Source of the DNA: Pegoplata infirma | Lineage: Eukaryota > Arthropoda > Insecta > Diptera > Anthomyiidae | Length of the DNA: 64,000 bases | Reading direction: 5' to 3' | Assembly: GCA_963921195.1 (NCBI GenBank) | Contig: OY992539.1 | Coordinates: 97,844,964 to 97,908,963 of the forward strand | Part shown: positions 21,556 through 33,650 of the stretch, in pieces | How the letters are laid out: every line of letters begins with the position of its first letter | Numbering within the stretch: the first letter of the stretch is position 1 | Translations under genes and position numbers: made by a program | Notes under the pieces: generated by a model | The model's input: the letters and a program-made list of their open reading frames with translations, nothing else | Database searches by the model: none | Told to the model about the DNA's origin: nothing

Positions 21556-22065
21556 TTTTATACCCTCCACTTAGTGATAGAGGTTTGTCATTCCGTTTGT
21601 AACTCATCGAAATATCGGTCTGGGACCCCAGAAAGTATATATATTCATGATGTCCGACCGATTTTAAGACATTCTAGCGATGTCCGTCTGTCTTTCTGTC
21701 TGTGGAAATGGTGATCACTGCCAAAATATTACACGGAGATAACTGAAACTTAACGTATTTATTTGAAGTTTCCCCGAGAAGTTTGGTATTGCATTTGAGC
21801 GATATCGGTTCAGCGGTTCAAAAGTTATGAACGCAAATGAAAGGAAACCTCAAAAATGTTAGTACATTCAACATAACCTAAAAATACAAAATGCTTTAAT
21901 TCGGCTACTGGTTGACATATGTGAACATAATTAAACACCAAATGGTATTTAAACAAGTACGACATATTTTTTGACAAAAAAAGAAAAAAATCACGGATTT
22001 TTGTTTTACCAATTTTTTTTTTCGCGGAATTTTTTTTTCAATTATTTTTTTTTTTGTCAATTATT
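21556..22065 (+). mobile_element. DINE-1-like element, 3' truncated
   Basis: Starts TTTTATACCCTCCACTTAG directly after the preceding copy's 3' end, giving a head-to-tail pair. It shares the ATATCGGTCTGGGACCCC and GTCCGTCTGTC blocks and the CGCGGAATTTTTTTTTC tail region, but the terminal hairpin is absent. Confidence 0.75.
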
Positions 22066-22957
22066 GCCTCAATCGTTTTAATTGTATAAAAAACGAAAAA
22101 AAAAAAATAAAACTTTGAAAAAAAAAACTTAAGAAAGTTTTCTTTAAAAAAAATAATGAAAGCAAACTATATCTGTAAAATTACAAAATAATCTGCTAAA
22201 AATATGTTAAAAATATCGCTTTGATTGCATACAACAACAAAAAAACTTAGAAAATATTTTTGAAAAAAGGATGACAGCAAAATGTTTCCGTAAAATTACA
22301 AAATAATCTGCCAAAAATATGATTAAAAATATTTTGAAATTCAGCAAATAGAATCAGTAAAAACCCAGTAATATTTCTGTTATGACAAAGGTTGTAGTAA
22401 TAATATCCGTTTTAGCAAAAAAATCCACTGAAAGTTTGCTTAATCAAATTGAAAGTCGTTTTACAGATTTGTTTACCGAGTTTTTGTTGTAAGTGTACTT
22501 AAATTCTGATTAATTGATTTTATTAAAGCTTAAAATCTTCTTCACAAACTCAATATGTACAAAAAATTACCAACATAAATAAATTTAAAACAGAAAACAA
22601 AAAATTACATTGAGCTAAAACAATCCTACTCAAAATACTGTTTTTATTTTCTGTAAAAATATTTTAGAATGATATTCATCTGCAAGTAGTGATTAAATGG
22701 AGAAAAACTGCATTTATAGTTTTTCATTTCGTGATCCTGTTTCCTTATAAAAGGACTTCAAAGTATAAAGGATATATTTTGTAAAATATTTCTGAAATAT
22801 TTGAAATTGTCCTAGGATGCTATTGGTGATGGCAAAAAAAGCGAGGATCTCCCCTAATTTTTACACTTTTTTTATTTGTTCATATCAGGATAAAAGGATG
22901 TGAATAAAGTCCTTTGAAAACTTTATCAAAATGTTTTGTTGAAAATTTTGAATGTTA
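22066..22957. other. No gene recognised
   Basis: A short repeated stretch (TACAAAATAATCTGC(T/C)AAAAATATG at about 22182 and 22300) is all I see. No element ends are apparent. Confidence 0.45.
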
Positions 22958-24186
22958 CACTGCGTGACAAAAGTGACCACTATTTTAGAAAACAAGAGGT
23001 ACGACCATCATTTCTATATATTTCGGACATGCTGAATCGAATGGCGTACTCCGTTTTTCGATGTATGGTACAGTTTTCGTGCAAAATGTCGTTAAAGATT
23101 TGCTGATTTCGAGCCAGTTTTTCAACAAAAAAATTTGCAAAGTTAGTGATTTTTAAATTGTATGGCATTAAAAATAAAAATATGACTTGTAGCAATATTT
23201 CTTATGCCAATTTGGCTTAAAGCTTTTCATCTTAAGCCCTTAAATTCGCGAATTTATTAATTTTTTGAGGTTTTCGCAAAATTAACCGCCAAGTTGGTCT
23301 TTGATTAAAAACTTGCTTTTATTGAATCAAAAAGGCATCCCTTACAATACGAATAGTGGACAAAAAACAGCTATGTTATATGGACCATCATGATGAAAAT
23401 CGCGAAAAACCGTTTTTTTGTATATGCCAGCATCACTTTACGAGATGATTTAAGACTCCATCTTTTAGTATATAATGTGGGATTCTTAAACAATAAACTG
23501 ACCAAAAATGTGGCCAAAAAAGTTTTCATTTGCAAAAGTTATCTTAACAAAAACTATTATTTCAGTGTTAACCCTACAATAATTATAGTTTTTGTTAAGA
23601 TAAGTTTTGCAAATGAAAACTTTTTTGGACAAATTTTTGGTCAGTTAATTGTTTAAGAATTCCACATTATATACTAAAAGATGGAGTCTTAAATCATCTC
23701 GTAAAGTGATGCTGGAATATACAAAAAACGGTTTTTCGGGATTTTCATCATGATGGTCCATATAACATAGCTGTTTTTTGTCCACTATTAGTATTGTTAG
23801 GGATGCCTTTTTGATTCACTAAAAGCAAGTGTTTTATCAAAGACCAATTTGGCTGTTAATTTCGCGAAAACCCTAAAAAATTAAGAAATTCGCGAATTTA
23901 AGGGCTTAAGATAACAAGCTTTGAACCAAATTTGCATAAGAAATATTGCTACAAGTCATATCTTTGTTTTCCATGCCATAAAATTTATAAATCATTAACT
24001 TTGCAAAATTTTTTGTTAAAAAACTGGCTCGAAATCAGCAAATCTTTAACGACATTTTGCAAGAAAACTGTACCATACATCGAAAAAGGAGAAGAAAGGA
24101 AAGGAGTACGCCATTCGAATAAGCATGTCCGAAATATATAGAAATGATGGTCGTAACTCTTGTTTATTTTTTAGTGTTCCGCAGTG
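22958..24186. mobile_element. CACTGCG foldback element, 1229 bp
   Basis: Ends CACTGCGTGACAAAAGTGAC and the reverse complement CGCAGTG, with TTA on both sides (22955-22957, 24187-24189). Almost the whole element is an inverted repeat centred near 23575, so transcripts or single strands could fold into a hairpin of about 600 bases. There is no protein. A second copy is at 41959-43790. CAC-ends with a 3-bp duplication recall the CACTA/CMC group, which is an inference only. Confidence 0.85.
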
Positions 24187-24189
24187 TTA

Positions 24190-25875
24190 TTGAAGAATAA
24201 AGTTTTGAAAGGTAACTTACCTCCATTTTCCTGATGTAAAAAAAATAAAATAGGAAAACTAGGGGAGATCCTCCTCTTTTATTTGCTATCACTAGTGGCA
24301 TCCCACGACAAGTATAAATATTTTATTAAATCTAATCCTCTAAAACTTTGAAGTCCTTTTAAAAGGAAACAGGATGACGAAATGAAAAACTTAAAATGTA
24401 GTTTTACTACATTTAGTCTCTAGTTTCAAACGTATATTATCCAGTTCGTGTTTAACTACTTTTTTTTTAATTTTTTTTTGACGGTGTAATCTGTAAATTT
24501 TTTGAAAAAAAAAAAAATTTTTTTTTATTAAAATGCACTGATATTTCTCTCCTTGGGAGCTGGCAGGGAACTGGTTTTTGTCCAATTTTATACCGTAATA
24601 TTTTCCATAAAAGAGTACCAATACACATCATCTGGGGAACAAGCCAAAAAATTTAGAATTCGGGACGCGCTAATGTATATTTTCTTAAAATTTGTGAACA
24701 AAAGCTCTTTTTTCATACCTTTATTTTTTTACTGTGTGTCGCATTAAAATTGTTTCTGTTTCCTTTTTATGATATTGTTTAAAATCAGTGAAATGTATCC
24801 TTTTTTGGTTATTGCAAATTTTGTATACAAACCCTTTTGAAAAATTATATATGAATGACCAAAATTATAAATTATTTTAAGATTTAGAAAATGGATTTCT
24901 AAAAAAGATAATATGGTTTTATATTTTTTCAATATGTTAACTGCATAAAACATTATTTAACTAAGGGGAAAAGTCATTATAAATGTGTCAAACACAATTA
25001 AATATTGACCTTATTTCTTGTATATTTTCGTCCTTTTAAAAAAAGAAAAGAAGAAGATAAATAAAAAATAATTGATATGTATTTTATTGTTATTGTTGTC
25101 TGTTATATAGTTACGTCAATTAATTATAAATAGGATGACTAGAAGGTGGGACATTTATAAATGCAAGAAAGCAACGTTTGGAATTAATTTTTTTCTAAAT
25201 TTAGCAATCACTGTTTTTTTTAGCTGTCACTTTGCTTTATTAAATTTTAAATTAATTTTTATACACAAGTGGTTAAGAAAACTTTTTTTATTTCTTTTTA
25301 GCAGAAAAGTTTTTATTGCACCTTTTGGTATTGATTTATTGAAAAATGTATTATATTGAAGTGCATTGTAAAGTAATTTTAATTAGAGAACAAATTAAAA
25401 ATAAAGTTGTATTTAACAAACATCATTTATTTAAAAAGAAAATTATGGTGAGAAACAGAAAGATTTCCATGTTCTTTAAGAAATAATAATGGTAAAAAGC
25501 TTGTAAACGTACAAGGAATTGTTGTCAAATAGTAGGTAACAAAAAAAGTTACAAACTTTTCTTGTCGTTTTACAAGGTTTTTTTTTTAGTGTATTCATCG
25601 ATATATTGACAATTTTACTTCAATTATATTTAGAAAAAAATTAAAATCTATTGTAAATTTAACTTATTGTTAGTTACAAATTTTTTAAATTTTATGTTTG
25701 TATGTAAATTTCAAAACTGATTTATTGCGAAGAAAATAATAAAATAATAAAATCCGTCAAAAATTGTAAAAGTTACATGCATTTGAATAAAAAAGCATAA
25801 ATTGAGTTTTATACAAACACAGTTGTATTTGTTTATTTCGTGTGTGCCGAATATAAAAATACACAAATATAACTG
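24190..25875. other. No gene; one probable CACTC-type relic
   Basis: Around 25490-25597 the sequence AAAAAGCTTGTAAACGTACA and a TTTTTTTTTTAGTGTA end resemble a decayed CACTC-type element. Nothing else is recognisable. Confidence 0.4.
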
Positions 25876-26189
25876 TACCCAGCAAAAACTAGGTAATGAG
25901 TACTCATTACCAATTGGATTACATGGTAATGAGTGCTAATTACTCTCTGCATTACTTTATACCCCAAAATAATTTCTTACTTTTAACTTACTATGTAATT
26001 AAATTTCCAATCTGAATTTTAAAAATCAGTTAAAGAAATATTTACTGTTAACTTTATTTTTTACTTTTATTTTTAATGTCGATATATCAATTAATAGCTT
26101 CAAAAGTGATAATCTGATTGAAAAATGTTGTATGTAGGGTTGATAGAGCATTTAATAACATTTCATTTAAAACCAAAAACAATGAAATA

Positions 26190-26410
26190 CCCAGTAAAAC
26201 TTAGATTAACAAATAAGGTATAAACTAAAGTATTGCTTATTTTATACATTGCAGCAGTGATGATTTTAACAGGGAATGAGACTCAAAGTAATGCATCCAC
26301 ATTATGACAAAAAATACTAGTAAGCTATAAAATAATTGATCAAATTTATAGCAAAGCATACAAGTAAGGTATAAAATAAAGCATACCAGAACATAATATA
26401 TAAGGTGTTA
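26190..26410. repeat. CCCAGTAAAAC MITE fragment, homologous to 63509-63706
   Basis: TACCCAGTAAAACTTAGATT is followed by ATGATTTTAACAGGGAATGA, GACTCAAAGTAATGCATCC and AATTGATCAAATTTATAGC. The reverse complement of 63509-63706 matches throughout. The right end is not identifiable. Confidence 0.7.
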
Positions 26411-26794
26411 CGAGTAGTGAAAAAGTAATTTTGTATTTAATTTACTCGCGTGATTGTAAGTGAGTGTAAGTAGATAAAATATGCTCGTGAGTGCGTGTCA
26501 TTAGAAAATTCCTGTCGTGAGCCCATCTCGTGTTTAAACTTATGCATTTTTTTATAAAACATTTATTTTTTATGTTATTGTAATGCTATGCATCCAATTA
26601 TAAATAATGCATTATTTCAAACTTTGAAATAATACATAATGTAACCAAATCTAAGTCATCATTGATTTAATGTTTAGAAAAAAAAAGTTTTAAATACATT
26701 TTTCCCAATAATCATGGGAACAACAAATTACACAGCTCAACAAGAAAATGCGTATTGGATTCTGGTTAGTGATTTGGATAGTGTATGTTGCGCT

Positions 26795-27370
26795 GATTTC
26801 AAATGCGGAGCCCAAATTTGTCTATCACGTCAGGATTTCGAGTAATTCGCGGTTAAAGTGCCGAAAAAGGGCATTTTTGGCACTTTTTAAAAGCTTATAA
26901 AATAAGATCCTGACATGCAAATGACTTGGTATCAAGCTCATTCGAAAGCCTGTAATTTTCTCTTAAAGATTAGATAAAATGTTCTAAAATTTTAATTTTC
27001 GAAAATGGTAAAAAAATCATTAGCAAAAAACCTTCCATTTTTTCAATATTTAGTTTATTTACACAGTGTTTTTTAACAAATTTCCATACAAATTCATACG
27101 TAAATTTTAGATTTAAAGCACTTGTGGCTAATGATTTTTTTACCACTTTAGAAAATTAAATTCCAAGAAGATTCGATCTTGTCTGAAAGAGCAAATTACA
27201 CACTTTCGAATGAGCTTGATACCAACTCATTTGCATGTCAGGATCTTATTTTATGGGCGTTCAAAAATGGTAAAAATTGTCATTTTTTGACACTTAACCG
27301 CGATTTTCTCAAAATTGTGACGTGATAGAAAAATTTGAGTGACCGCTTTGGAATCGGGCACCAAACCCTA
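26795..27370. mobile_element. Foldback element, about 570 bp
   Basis: Left-arm blocks TTTGTCTATCACGTCAGGAT, CGCGGTTAA and ATAAGATCCTGACATGCAAA, then TTGGTATCAAGCTCATTCGA, recur as reverse complements in the right arm. The axis is near 27085, within ACACAGTGTTTTTTAAC. Target duplications are not resolved. Noncoding. Confidence 0.7.
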
Positions 27371-28016
27371 TCAACTTTTTTTGGTTTCATCCAAAACGCA
27401 GCGACAAACCTCAGATTTGTAGAGCGGTGTTATTAGTAAATCATTTTTTCACTTTAAAATAATACGTTGTCTAACAAATGTTTGGTAAGACATCCTAAAA
27501 TAATGCTACAAATAAGGTATATACATTACCTGGTAATGTGTTATATAATCACCACCCATTACCAAAGTTTTCCTGGGTAAATCACTTTGTTTCGGAAATA
27601 TTTTAATTTTAGAAAAAAACTTTTTAAAAAAGACGAAAATTTAAAAAGTTGTCAATATCTTGAAAACTGTTCCACTTTTAAAATTTTGGAGTAGATTTTA
27701 CATAAAAAGTAAATGCAAAATGTTGTATATCGGATTTTTTTTTTTAAATTTGTAAACTAGTGTTATGAATCTATGACTATGGACACCCACTACTACCAAA
27801 TCAAAATCATCACTACACAGAAAAAAAAAAAAAAATTGTCAAAACAATTAATTTTATTGTTAATACAATTAAACATTTAATTGAAACAGAGCCTACATTG
27901 GATATTGTCAATACAACAATGACTTTTGTAACTTTTTTAAAAAAATAAATCTAAAAATAGAATAATCTAAAAATAGAAATAAATAATTTAAAAATACAAA
28001 TAAACATAAAAAAAAA

Positions 28017-28240
28017 CATCCACCGACACCTGGCATCGAACCAGCAACGCACAGTGAGACAACGCCGGCATTAAATACAAGGAGTAATTGTAGGAGCTCT
28101 GAAATTTTGCACAGGTTATTTTTGAGACAGTTCCAGTTTAGTAACATAAAAAATATATATTTAAAAAAAAAATATCATCCACCGGCACCTGGCAACGTTC
28201 ATACTACAAGTCTAGCACACTACCACTATTTCTCATATAT
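28017..28240 (-). repeat. tRNA-like (SINE-type) repeat fragments, two
   Basis: On the minus strand, GGTTCGATGCCAGGTGTCGG (from 28045 down to 28020) contains a recognisable Pol III B box (GGTTCGATGCC). 28186-28235 reads ATAGTGGTAGTGTGCTAGAC and ends in GCCAGGTGCCGGTGG, with the B-box start deleted. Both share the tail of the copy at 30537-30602. Confidence 0.5.
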
Positions 28241-29058
28241 ATTTATAGTTGACTAAATGTGTATATGAGCAATTGTCATTAACTTTTAATATTTAAGAAA
28301 AAAAAAAAATGCGATTTTTTTTTCGTGGCACATTGATAAGACTTTGTAGGTAAATAACATTATAAATAAGTAATTCAAATCCGTCCACGTGCATTAATTT
28401 GAGCAATCGCACCAAAAACTATGGCGGTTTAAAGTTAACATTTTTAAAAAAATTGTCAAAATTACATTTTTTATCCGAAGTTAACCAAACGTACCATTTT
28501 GTATTATGCTTACCCAGAGCTAAACTACATATTCAAACATGCATAAAATCTTTACAAAATATCGAGATATTTGCATTTAACCAATTTTTTTTCGGCACAT
28601 TTTCCAATATTTTGGAAATAAAAATGTTTCCAGCGGTTTTATTTTTTTTAGAAAAATATTGCCAAATTCATTAACAAAATCTCAACAAATTCTTAGTTAA
28701 CACCATTATTCTATCTCTAATAGGTAAGAAACAGCAGTGGTTTAAAGGGAACAATTTTGAAAAAAAAATTAATAATTTTGAATTTATTTTTTTTTTTTTA
28801 ATATTAAATGTCTGATTTTACACTGTTGTCCTTCACTGAATATTGAAACTATTCAAAATATGATTAATAATGCTAATATTAAGGTTATTACGAAATATTT
28901 TAACGTTATTACTAATTTTATCAAGGTTATAAAAAATTTTAGCGATTTTTCGCGATTTTCGCGACTGCAAAAATCAATGGACTAATTTTGAAATATTATT
29001 CGAATAAGACATGTCAAAATCTATCTAAATACATTTCTTTTCTACTTTATTTTAAGTA

Positions 29059-29305
29059 CACACAGAAAACAAATTTGCTAATTTCCAACTGAAATTCAGT
29101 TGTTACAACAAAAATTCAGTTGATAAATTTGTATTAAGGTTGTAATAACTGAATATCGGAAGCTTGAACTAAATTTTGTTGATACAACTGACTTTTGATA
29201 GAAACAACTGAAAAATTCGTTTGCCACAGCGAAATGCAGTAGCACCAACCGAATTTTGAGTTGATGCAACTAAAAAATTCAGTTGGAAATTTATTTTTCT
29301 CCGTG
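29059..29305. mobile_element. TA-flanked MITE of 247 bp with CAACTGAA repeats
   Basis: Ends CACACAGAAAACAAATTT and the reverse of CACGGAGAAAAATAAATTT, continuing into TTTCCAACTGAA on both sides. TA lies at 29057-29058 and 29306-29307. The interior repeats CAACTGAA/TTCAGTTG about eight times. Confidence 0.78.
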
Positions 29306-30536
29306 TAATGTAAGATTTTATATAACCATTAAATTTAAAAGTATCAAAAATTTAAAACCACCAAAAAACCACTAAAACGTCAATTGTTTTTGGGTGCGAA
29401 TGGATTGAAGATAAAGCATAAAAAATACTACCAAACGCGCTTTTCACTGACCAATTTCGATAAGCGGCCTGGATGTGCCTTACAAAAAACGAAAAACATA
29501 AAAACGCCGCGGAATTCGCCAATATTAACTTTTGATCAATGTTGCTTTCCATGATTTATTATATTTGCATATACCATTGTTTCTACATGTTCAACTTTCA
29601 GCCATGCACATTTGGCTGTCAAATAATGCAAAACTAAAATATCGAAATTTTACAAAAAATTTAAAAAGCTCATAAAATTTTTGCAATTGAATATTTTTTG
29701 GGTGCGTTTGTAAATCAAGTGGGAAATGGTAAATTGTAAAGTTCACAAAGCATTCGGAACCATTCGGAATAAAACTGGGAGTGTGCCTCGCAAAAAACAG
29801 ACTTTTTAAAAAATTCACGTTTTTTCTTCCCATCTTTGGAGAGCTGCACCTTCGTAACCATTGTGAGCACATCACTCGAATCAGTCTCAGATTGTGCATA
29901 TTTACAAGGGCTTTTACCATGTGTATTTGAATTTTAAAATTACAGTTTGCACCAAAAGCTACAATCAAAAAACCTCGAAAAATTGAAAATTGAAAAAAAT
30001 TGGTATCAAAGATTTAGCTCCATGTAACTTTTTTCTTATTGATGGCACATCCACTGAACCAACACCAAATAATTGCCCAAGTCTACTGATTAAACGGTAT
30101 TAAATTTGGAGCAATAGCTTTAACGCACCCAACAATATGGAACTTTGAACGAAAAATTTCATGAGAGTATCAAGCGATTTTTTTACATTTTTCAACTTTG
30201 CACGTTCCTTACCATGAGATAATGAGACTATTTGCGCTGTGCCTTTGCAGAAATACTTATTATGGTTCCATTAACATATCTACATTCACAGGTACCACCT
30301 AGTTTACAAAAAAAAATGTTATTGCGAAATTAGTAAAATATCACAAGCGTTAAAAGTTAATGACAAAAGTCCATATAAAGTGTCTGTAAAATCAGTGTGT
30401 ACTTTTAGCTGTTTTTGCAATAATAAAAAATGTGGCAATTTATTTAAAAATAATTAATAATGTGGCATCACACATGTTTAAAAAATTTTAAATAGAATAA
30501 CAAAAAAAATAATCTCAAATTAAAAAAAAAGTGTTC

Positions 30537-30602
30537 CGCCGACTGGCAGCGAACCCGCAACCTTTATGATTCGAGTCTGGCGCACTACCACCGTGCTATC
30601 GT
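30537..30602 (-). repeat. tRNA-derived repeat with A and B boxes
   Basis: Read on the minus strand: GATAGCACGGTGGTAGTGCG gives an A box (TAGCACGGTGG) and a D-stem-like GCAC/GTGC. About 30 bases on, GGGTTCGCTGCC gives a near-consensus B box, followed by AGTCGGCGG. This is the spacing of a tRNA or the head of a tRNA-derived SINE. The anticodon stem does not pair well, so I do not call a functional tRNA. Confidence 0.55.
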
Positions 30603-31427
30603 CACATATATGTTTGCTTGATTAAATGAGTTTATAAAGTGTCTGTGTTATTAATAAAATAAAAATGAAATTTCATCACATTAACAATATACATTGTTGA
30701 TACAATTAAAAACGTTGTTGAACTAGTATTTCGTTCACTAAGAAAATTATGTCATTAACTGTTTGTAGTTTATTTTAAAAAGTAATCAGTAAAGTCATTT
30801 TAAAAGAAAAATCACTTATTTTATAAAGGATTTAATTTTTTTACTGTTTCTGTAGTTTAAAAAAATAATTTACTGTATTAAAAACGAATTTTCTGTTACA
30901 TTTAATTTCGGCAGTAAAATATTTCTTCTATAGTTTTACTGTTTTTCAATACAAAATAACTGAATACTCAGTAGTTTTTTAATGTTTTGGTTAGTCATTA
31001 AATTAACATTTAAAATTGACTGTAATGTGTTTTTATTTCAAATAAAAAAACAGTGGAATGGTTTTTAAATAAAATTTCATTTGTTTTAAGTGAATATTCA
31101 CTGGAATTTACCTACATAATTCTTTGAGTGTTGTTAACAATTTGTTTGGTTACTTTTGATTTTACGATATTTTTTTCTGTGTAGATCCGTTTTTGAAAAA
31201 CTCGCGTTAAAAAGTTAACATAATTAACATTTAAGGCTTTCCTCGAAAACGAAGAGAAATATAAAAAAAAAAATACTGTAGACAAAAATTATTCCTCGGA
31301 AAAAATGCAACAAAAACTTTTAATTTTCATACTTTCTTAATTTTGATAGGGTTTGTTGCAAAAAAAATATATTTTTGCAAAATGTTTAAAACACTGCAAA
31401 AAAAAAAAAAAATAAAATCGAATATCG

Positions 31428-32041
31428 TTGGCTTACAAGGGAAGTCTCCCTAGTGTCACCCGCGGATCTTTATAGAATTGGTTTTATTTTATAGATCAGA
31501 AAAAATAAAGGGACACGTATTTTTTTTAGCGGCCCAAATTCATATTTAGGGGGTAAAAAGGAGGGGGAAGACAAGGCCATTTTTCAGTTTTTTTCGCTTA
31601 TCTTCTATATTATGCAAAGAAACCTAGTCATGTTACATATCAAATGAAAGGTCTTTGGAAAACCTATCTACGTGTGCTTAGAACGTTTCCAAACATGCAC
31701 AACTTTTCGAAATATTTAGTGGAATACCAAAACTTTAGGACATTTTTGTTAATAAGTCGAAAAATATTAACTTCTATGGCCCGTTGTTAGCACCATGAGA
31801 TAGGTATTTTTAATACCTTTAATCTGATACCACACATGCCTATATTAATTTTGTTTTAATAGGCGTAAATCGTAAAAAACTGAAAAAGGTCAATTTCCCC
31901 CCATACAAATCGACCCCCCCTAAAAATGAGTCTGGGCCGCTAAAAAAAATACGTGTCGAATTAATTTTCGTTCTTAACAACATATCCAAATTTCATGAAG
32001 ATCGGAGGGTGACAGCAGGGGACTTCCCCTGTTAGTCGGCA
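31428..32041. mobile_element. Foldback/TIR element, about 610 bp
   Basis: TTGGCTTACAAGGGAAGTCT and the reverse of GCCGACTAACAGGGGAAGTC pair. The arms continue through GTCACCCGCGGATCTT/GTCACCCTCCGATCTT and GACACGTATTTTTTTTAGCG. The axis is near 31740. No target duplication is resolved and no protein is present. Confidence 0.7.
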
Positions 32042-32602
32042 AACCTGTCAAGTACGGTTTTTTTAATTTTTCATGAGAGACAAGAAACTGTCTAACTTTT
32101 TTTAAATCTGTAAACGCAGTTTTCTTCTTTAGTTCATCTTGTTTAACCCCAAAAAATCATTGAACTCTAAAATAAAAGAAAGGAAGACTTATAGGATCTT
32201 TTTGCACTAAGCACATTTGCTCTTTATAATTTTCTATTTTGAATGTGGACTTAGCAGATTTTCTTTTAATTTTATGAACTTAACAGGTTTTCTCGTATTT
32301 TTTTTTGATTTTTTTTTGATTTTTTTTTTTGTTTTTTTTAACAAAAAATACTACATACATACATTTTCATTGTTGTTGACAAAAATAAAATATTTATAAC
32401 TAAACCGTAGGGTGGGTCGATGATATGGATATTTGCGAGTCTCGTTAACTAATAGCAAAAAGTTGGTGCGCATTTTCGAGCTGATAAAGGAAAAATTATA
32501 AAAAATTTGCAGTCTACAAGTGGTTTTTGAAAAAAAAAAAATTTTTTTTATATATTGATGGACAATAATTCCAGAAACTGATTTTTTTTTTTTTTTTTTT
32601 TT
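32042..32602. other. No gene; poly-T runs
   Basis: Low-complexity T-rich sequence, including a run at 32580-32606. No recognisable element. Confidence 0.45.
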
Positions 32603-32636
32603 TTTTACACCCTCCACTCTACTGATAGAGGGTATA
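32603..32636 (+). mobile_element. DINE-1-like 5' end, interrupted
   Basis: TTTTACACCCTCCACTCTAC then TGATAGAGGGTA is the 5' hairpin of the DINE-like elements. It is cut off at TA by the foldback that starts at 32637. Confidence 0.6.
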
Positions 32637-33089
32637 TGAGGCATTCCACACTAAATGTCCAGCGAAAAAAACACGTGTACCGTAAACTTCAGAATAGCTT
32701 GCATAGATAGCCCTATATGGAAATTAAAAAAAAGTTTCCGGATTTTTGATAAATTGACTTTTTTAAAAAACGGAAACTTTCAGAACGGGTTCTGAAAATT
32801 TTCAAAAAAAAAAATTAATCGATAGCCCATACAAAACTATATAAGAATGTAAATTTTTAAGATTGTGGTGCATTCCGTTTTAATGTGATAAATATTTAAT
32901 CAAGGCAACTCGCCACAAATTTGACCATTTTTCCAATATTTGACCGTGCCTCCTAAGCCCAGTTTTTGAAAATTTAAAAACCAAAAACACAATTTTCTTA
33001 GTTCCATATAGGGCTATCCAAACAACCTATTCAGAAATTTACGGGACACATGTTTTTGTGTAGCGGGACATTTGGTGTGGAATGCCTCA
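32637..33089. mobile_element. TGAGGCATTCC foldback element, short copy
   Basis: TGAGGCATTCCACACTAAAT and ATTTGGTGTGGAATGCCTCA, bordered by TA at 32635-32636 and 33090-33091. The arms pair for most of the length (CCCTATATGG, TTCAGAACGGGTTCTGAAAA). This is an internally shortened relative of 46193-47277. Confidence 0.85.
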
Positions 33090-33427
33090 TATGTTAATCC
33101 TTTATCCATTCGTTATACATACGTTTTCAGGTCAAAGTGCTCAAAATACTAGCATTTGGCCATTTTTAAGAGCATATAATTTGAAAAAGAAATTTGGGTA
33201 CAATTAAGAACAATTAAAAAAAAATTAAAATATGGAAATATATTTTTTTTTTCAAAAAGTTACAAAGGCTCTATGGAGAGTATTTAACAAAAATTTTGTA
33301 AAAAATAAGAAACATCCAGCGAAAAAGTGCCAACAATGAGCCATCATTAATATTGATTTTTAATTTTAAACAACATTGAATAATTGGAAAATTTATTTTT
33401 CAAGGATTCAAAAATATTTTTTTTATA

Positions 33428-33650
33428 TGCTGTTTTTCTTTAAGGATATATAACACTATCTTTTTTTGTATTAAATTGCTGTTTTTCCTTAATGGTATAC
33501 AACACTAGCTTTTTTTGTATTAATCACATTAGAGGACAGCATTACCGGGGTCGGCAATGCTGTGCTCTAATGTAATTTACATTTCTGTCAATATCACTCC
33601 AATACAAAAAGGTCTAGTGTCATATACCCATCAGTACCAGGAAAAACGGA
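33428..33650. mobile_element. Small MITE with a strong central hairpin and duplicated end
   Basis: A 60-base block (GCTGTTTTTC, AACACTA, CTTTTTTTGTATTAA) is tandemly duplicated at 33428 and 33485. Its reverse appears at 33601-33650 (AATACAAAAAGGTCTAGTGT, GGAAAAACGG). Between them, ACATTAGAG-ACAGCATT pairs with AATGCTGT-CTCTAATGT around ACCGGGGTCGGC (33528-33575). Confidence 0.7.

Larger units (their letters stand above)
25878..27577. mobile_element. CCCAGCAAAA TIR element with nested insertions
   Basis: Left end CCCAGCAAAAACTAGGTAAT and right end ATTACCAAAGTTTTCCTGGG form an inverted pair, with TA at 25876-25877 and 27578-27579. Palindromic GAGTACTCATTACC motifs follow the left end. It contains a related shorter fragment (26195-26410) and a foldback (26795-27370). 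No coding frame. A relative lies at 55986-56400. Confidence 0.65.
27816..31181. mobile_element. Putative CACAGAAAA TIR element, composite
   Basis: CACAGAAAAAAAAA at the left and TTTTTTTCTGTG at the right, each bordered by TA. The TIR is short and A-rich, so the pairing could be fortuitous. The interior holds tRNA-like repeats, an unrelated 247-bp MITE, and a degenerate repeated block around 29350-30290 (minus strand, motif CGCACCCAAAAA). The open frames there are short and unrecognised. Confidence 0.4.

Noticed and set aside
22958..24186. Calling the CACTGCG foldback a CACTA (EnSpm) element outright
   Set aside because: Only the CAC end and a 3-bp duplication agree. There is no transposase, so the superfamily is left open.
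29352..29968. Minus-strand frames of 66 and 125 codons as coding exons
   Set aside because: Parts of each recur in a degenerate repeat across 29350-30290, and no domain is recognisable.
28017..30602. Functional tRNA genes
   Set aside because: A and B box matches exist, but the anticodon and acceptor stems do not pair and two of the three copies are truncated.
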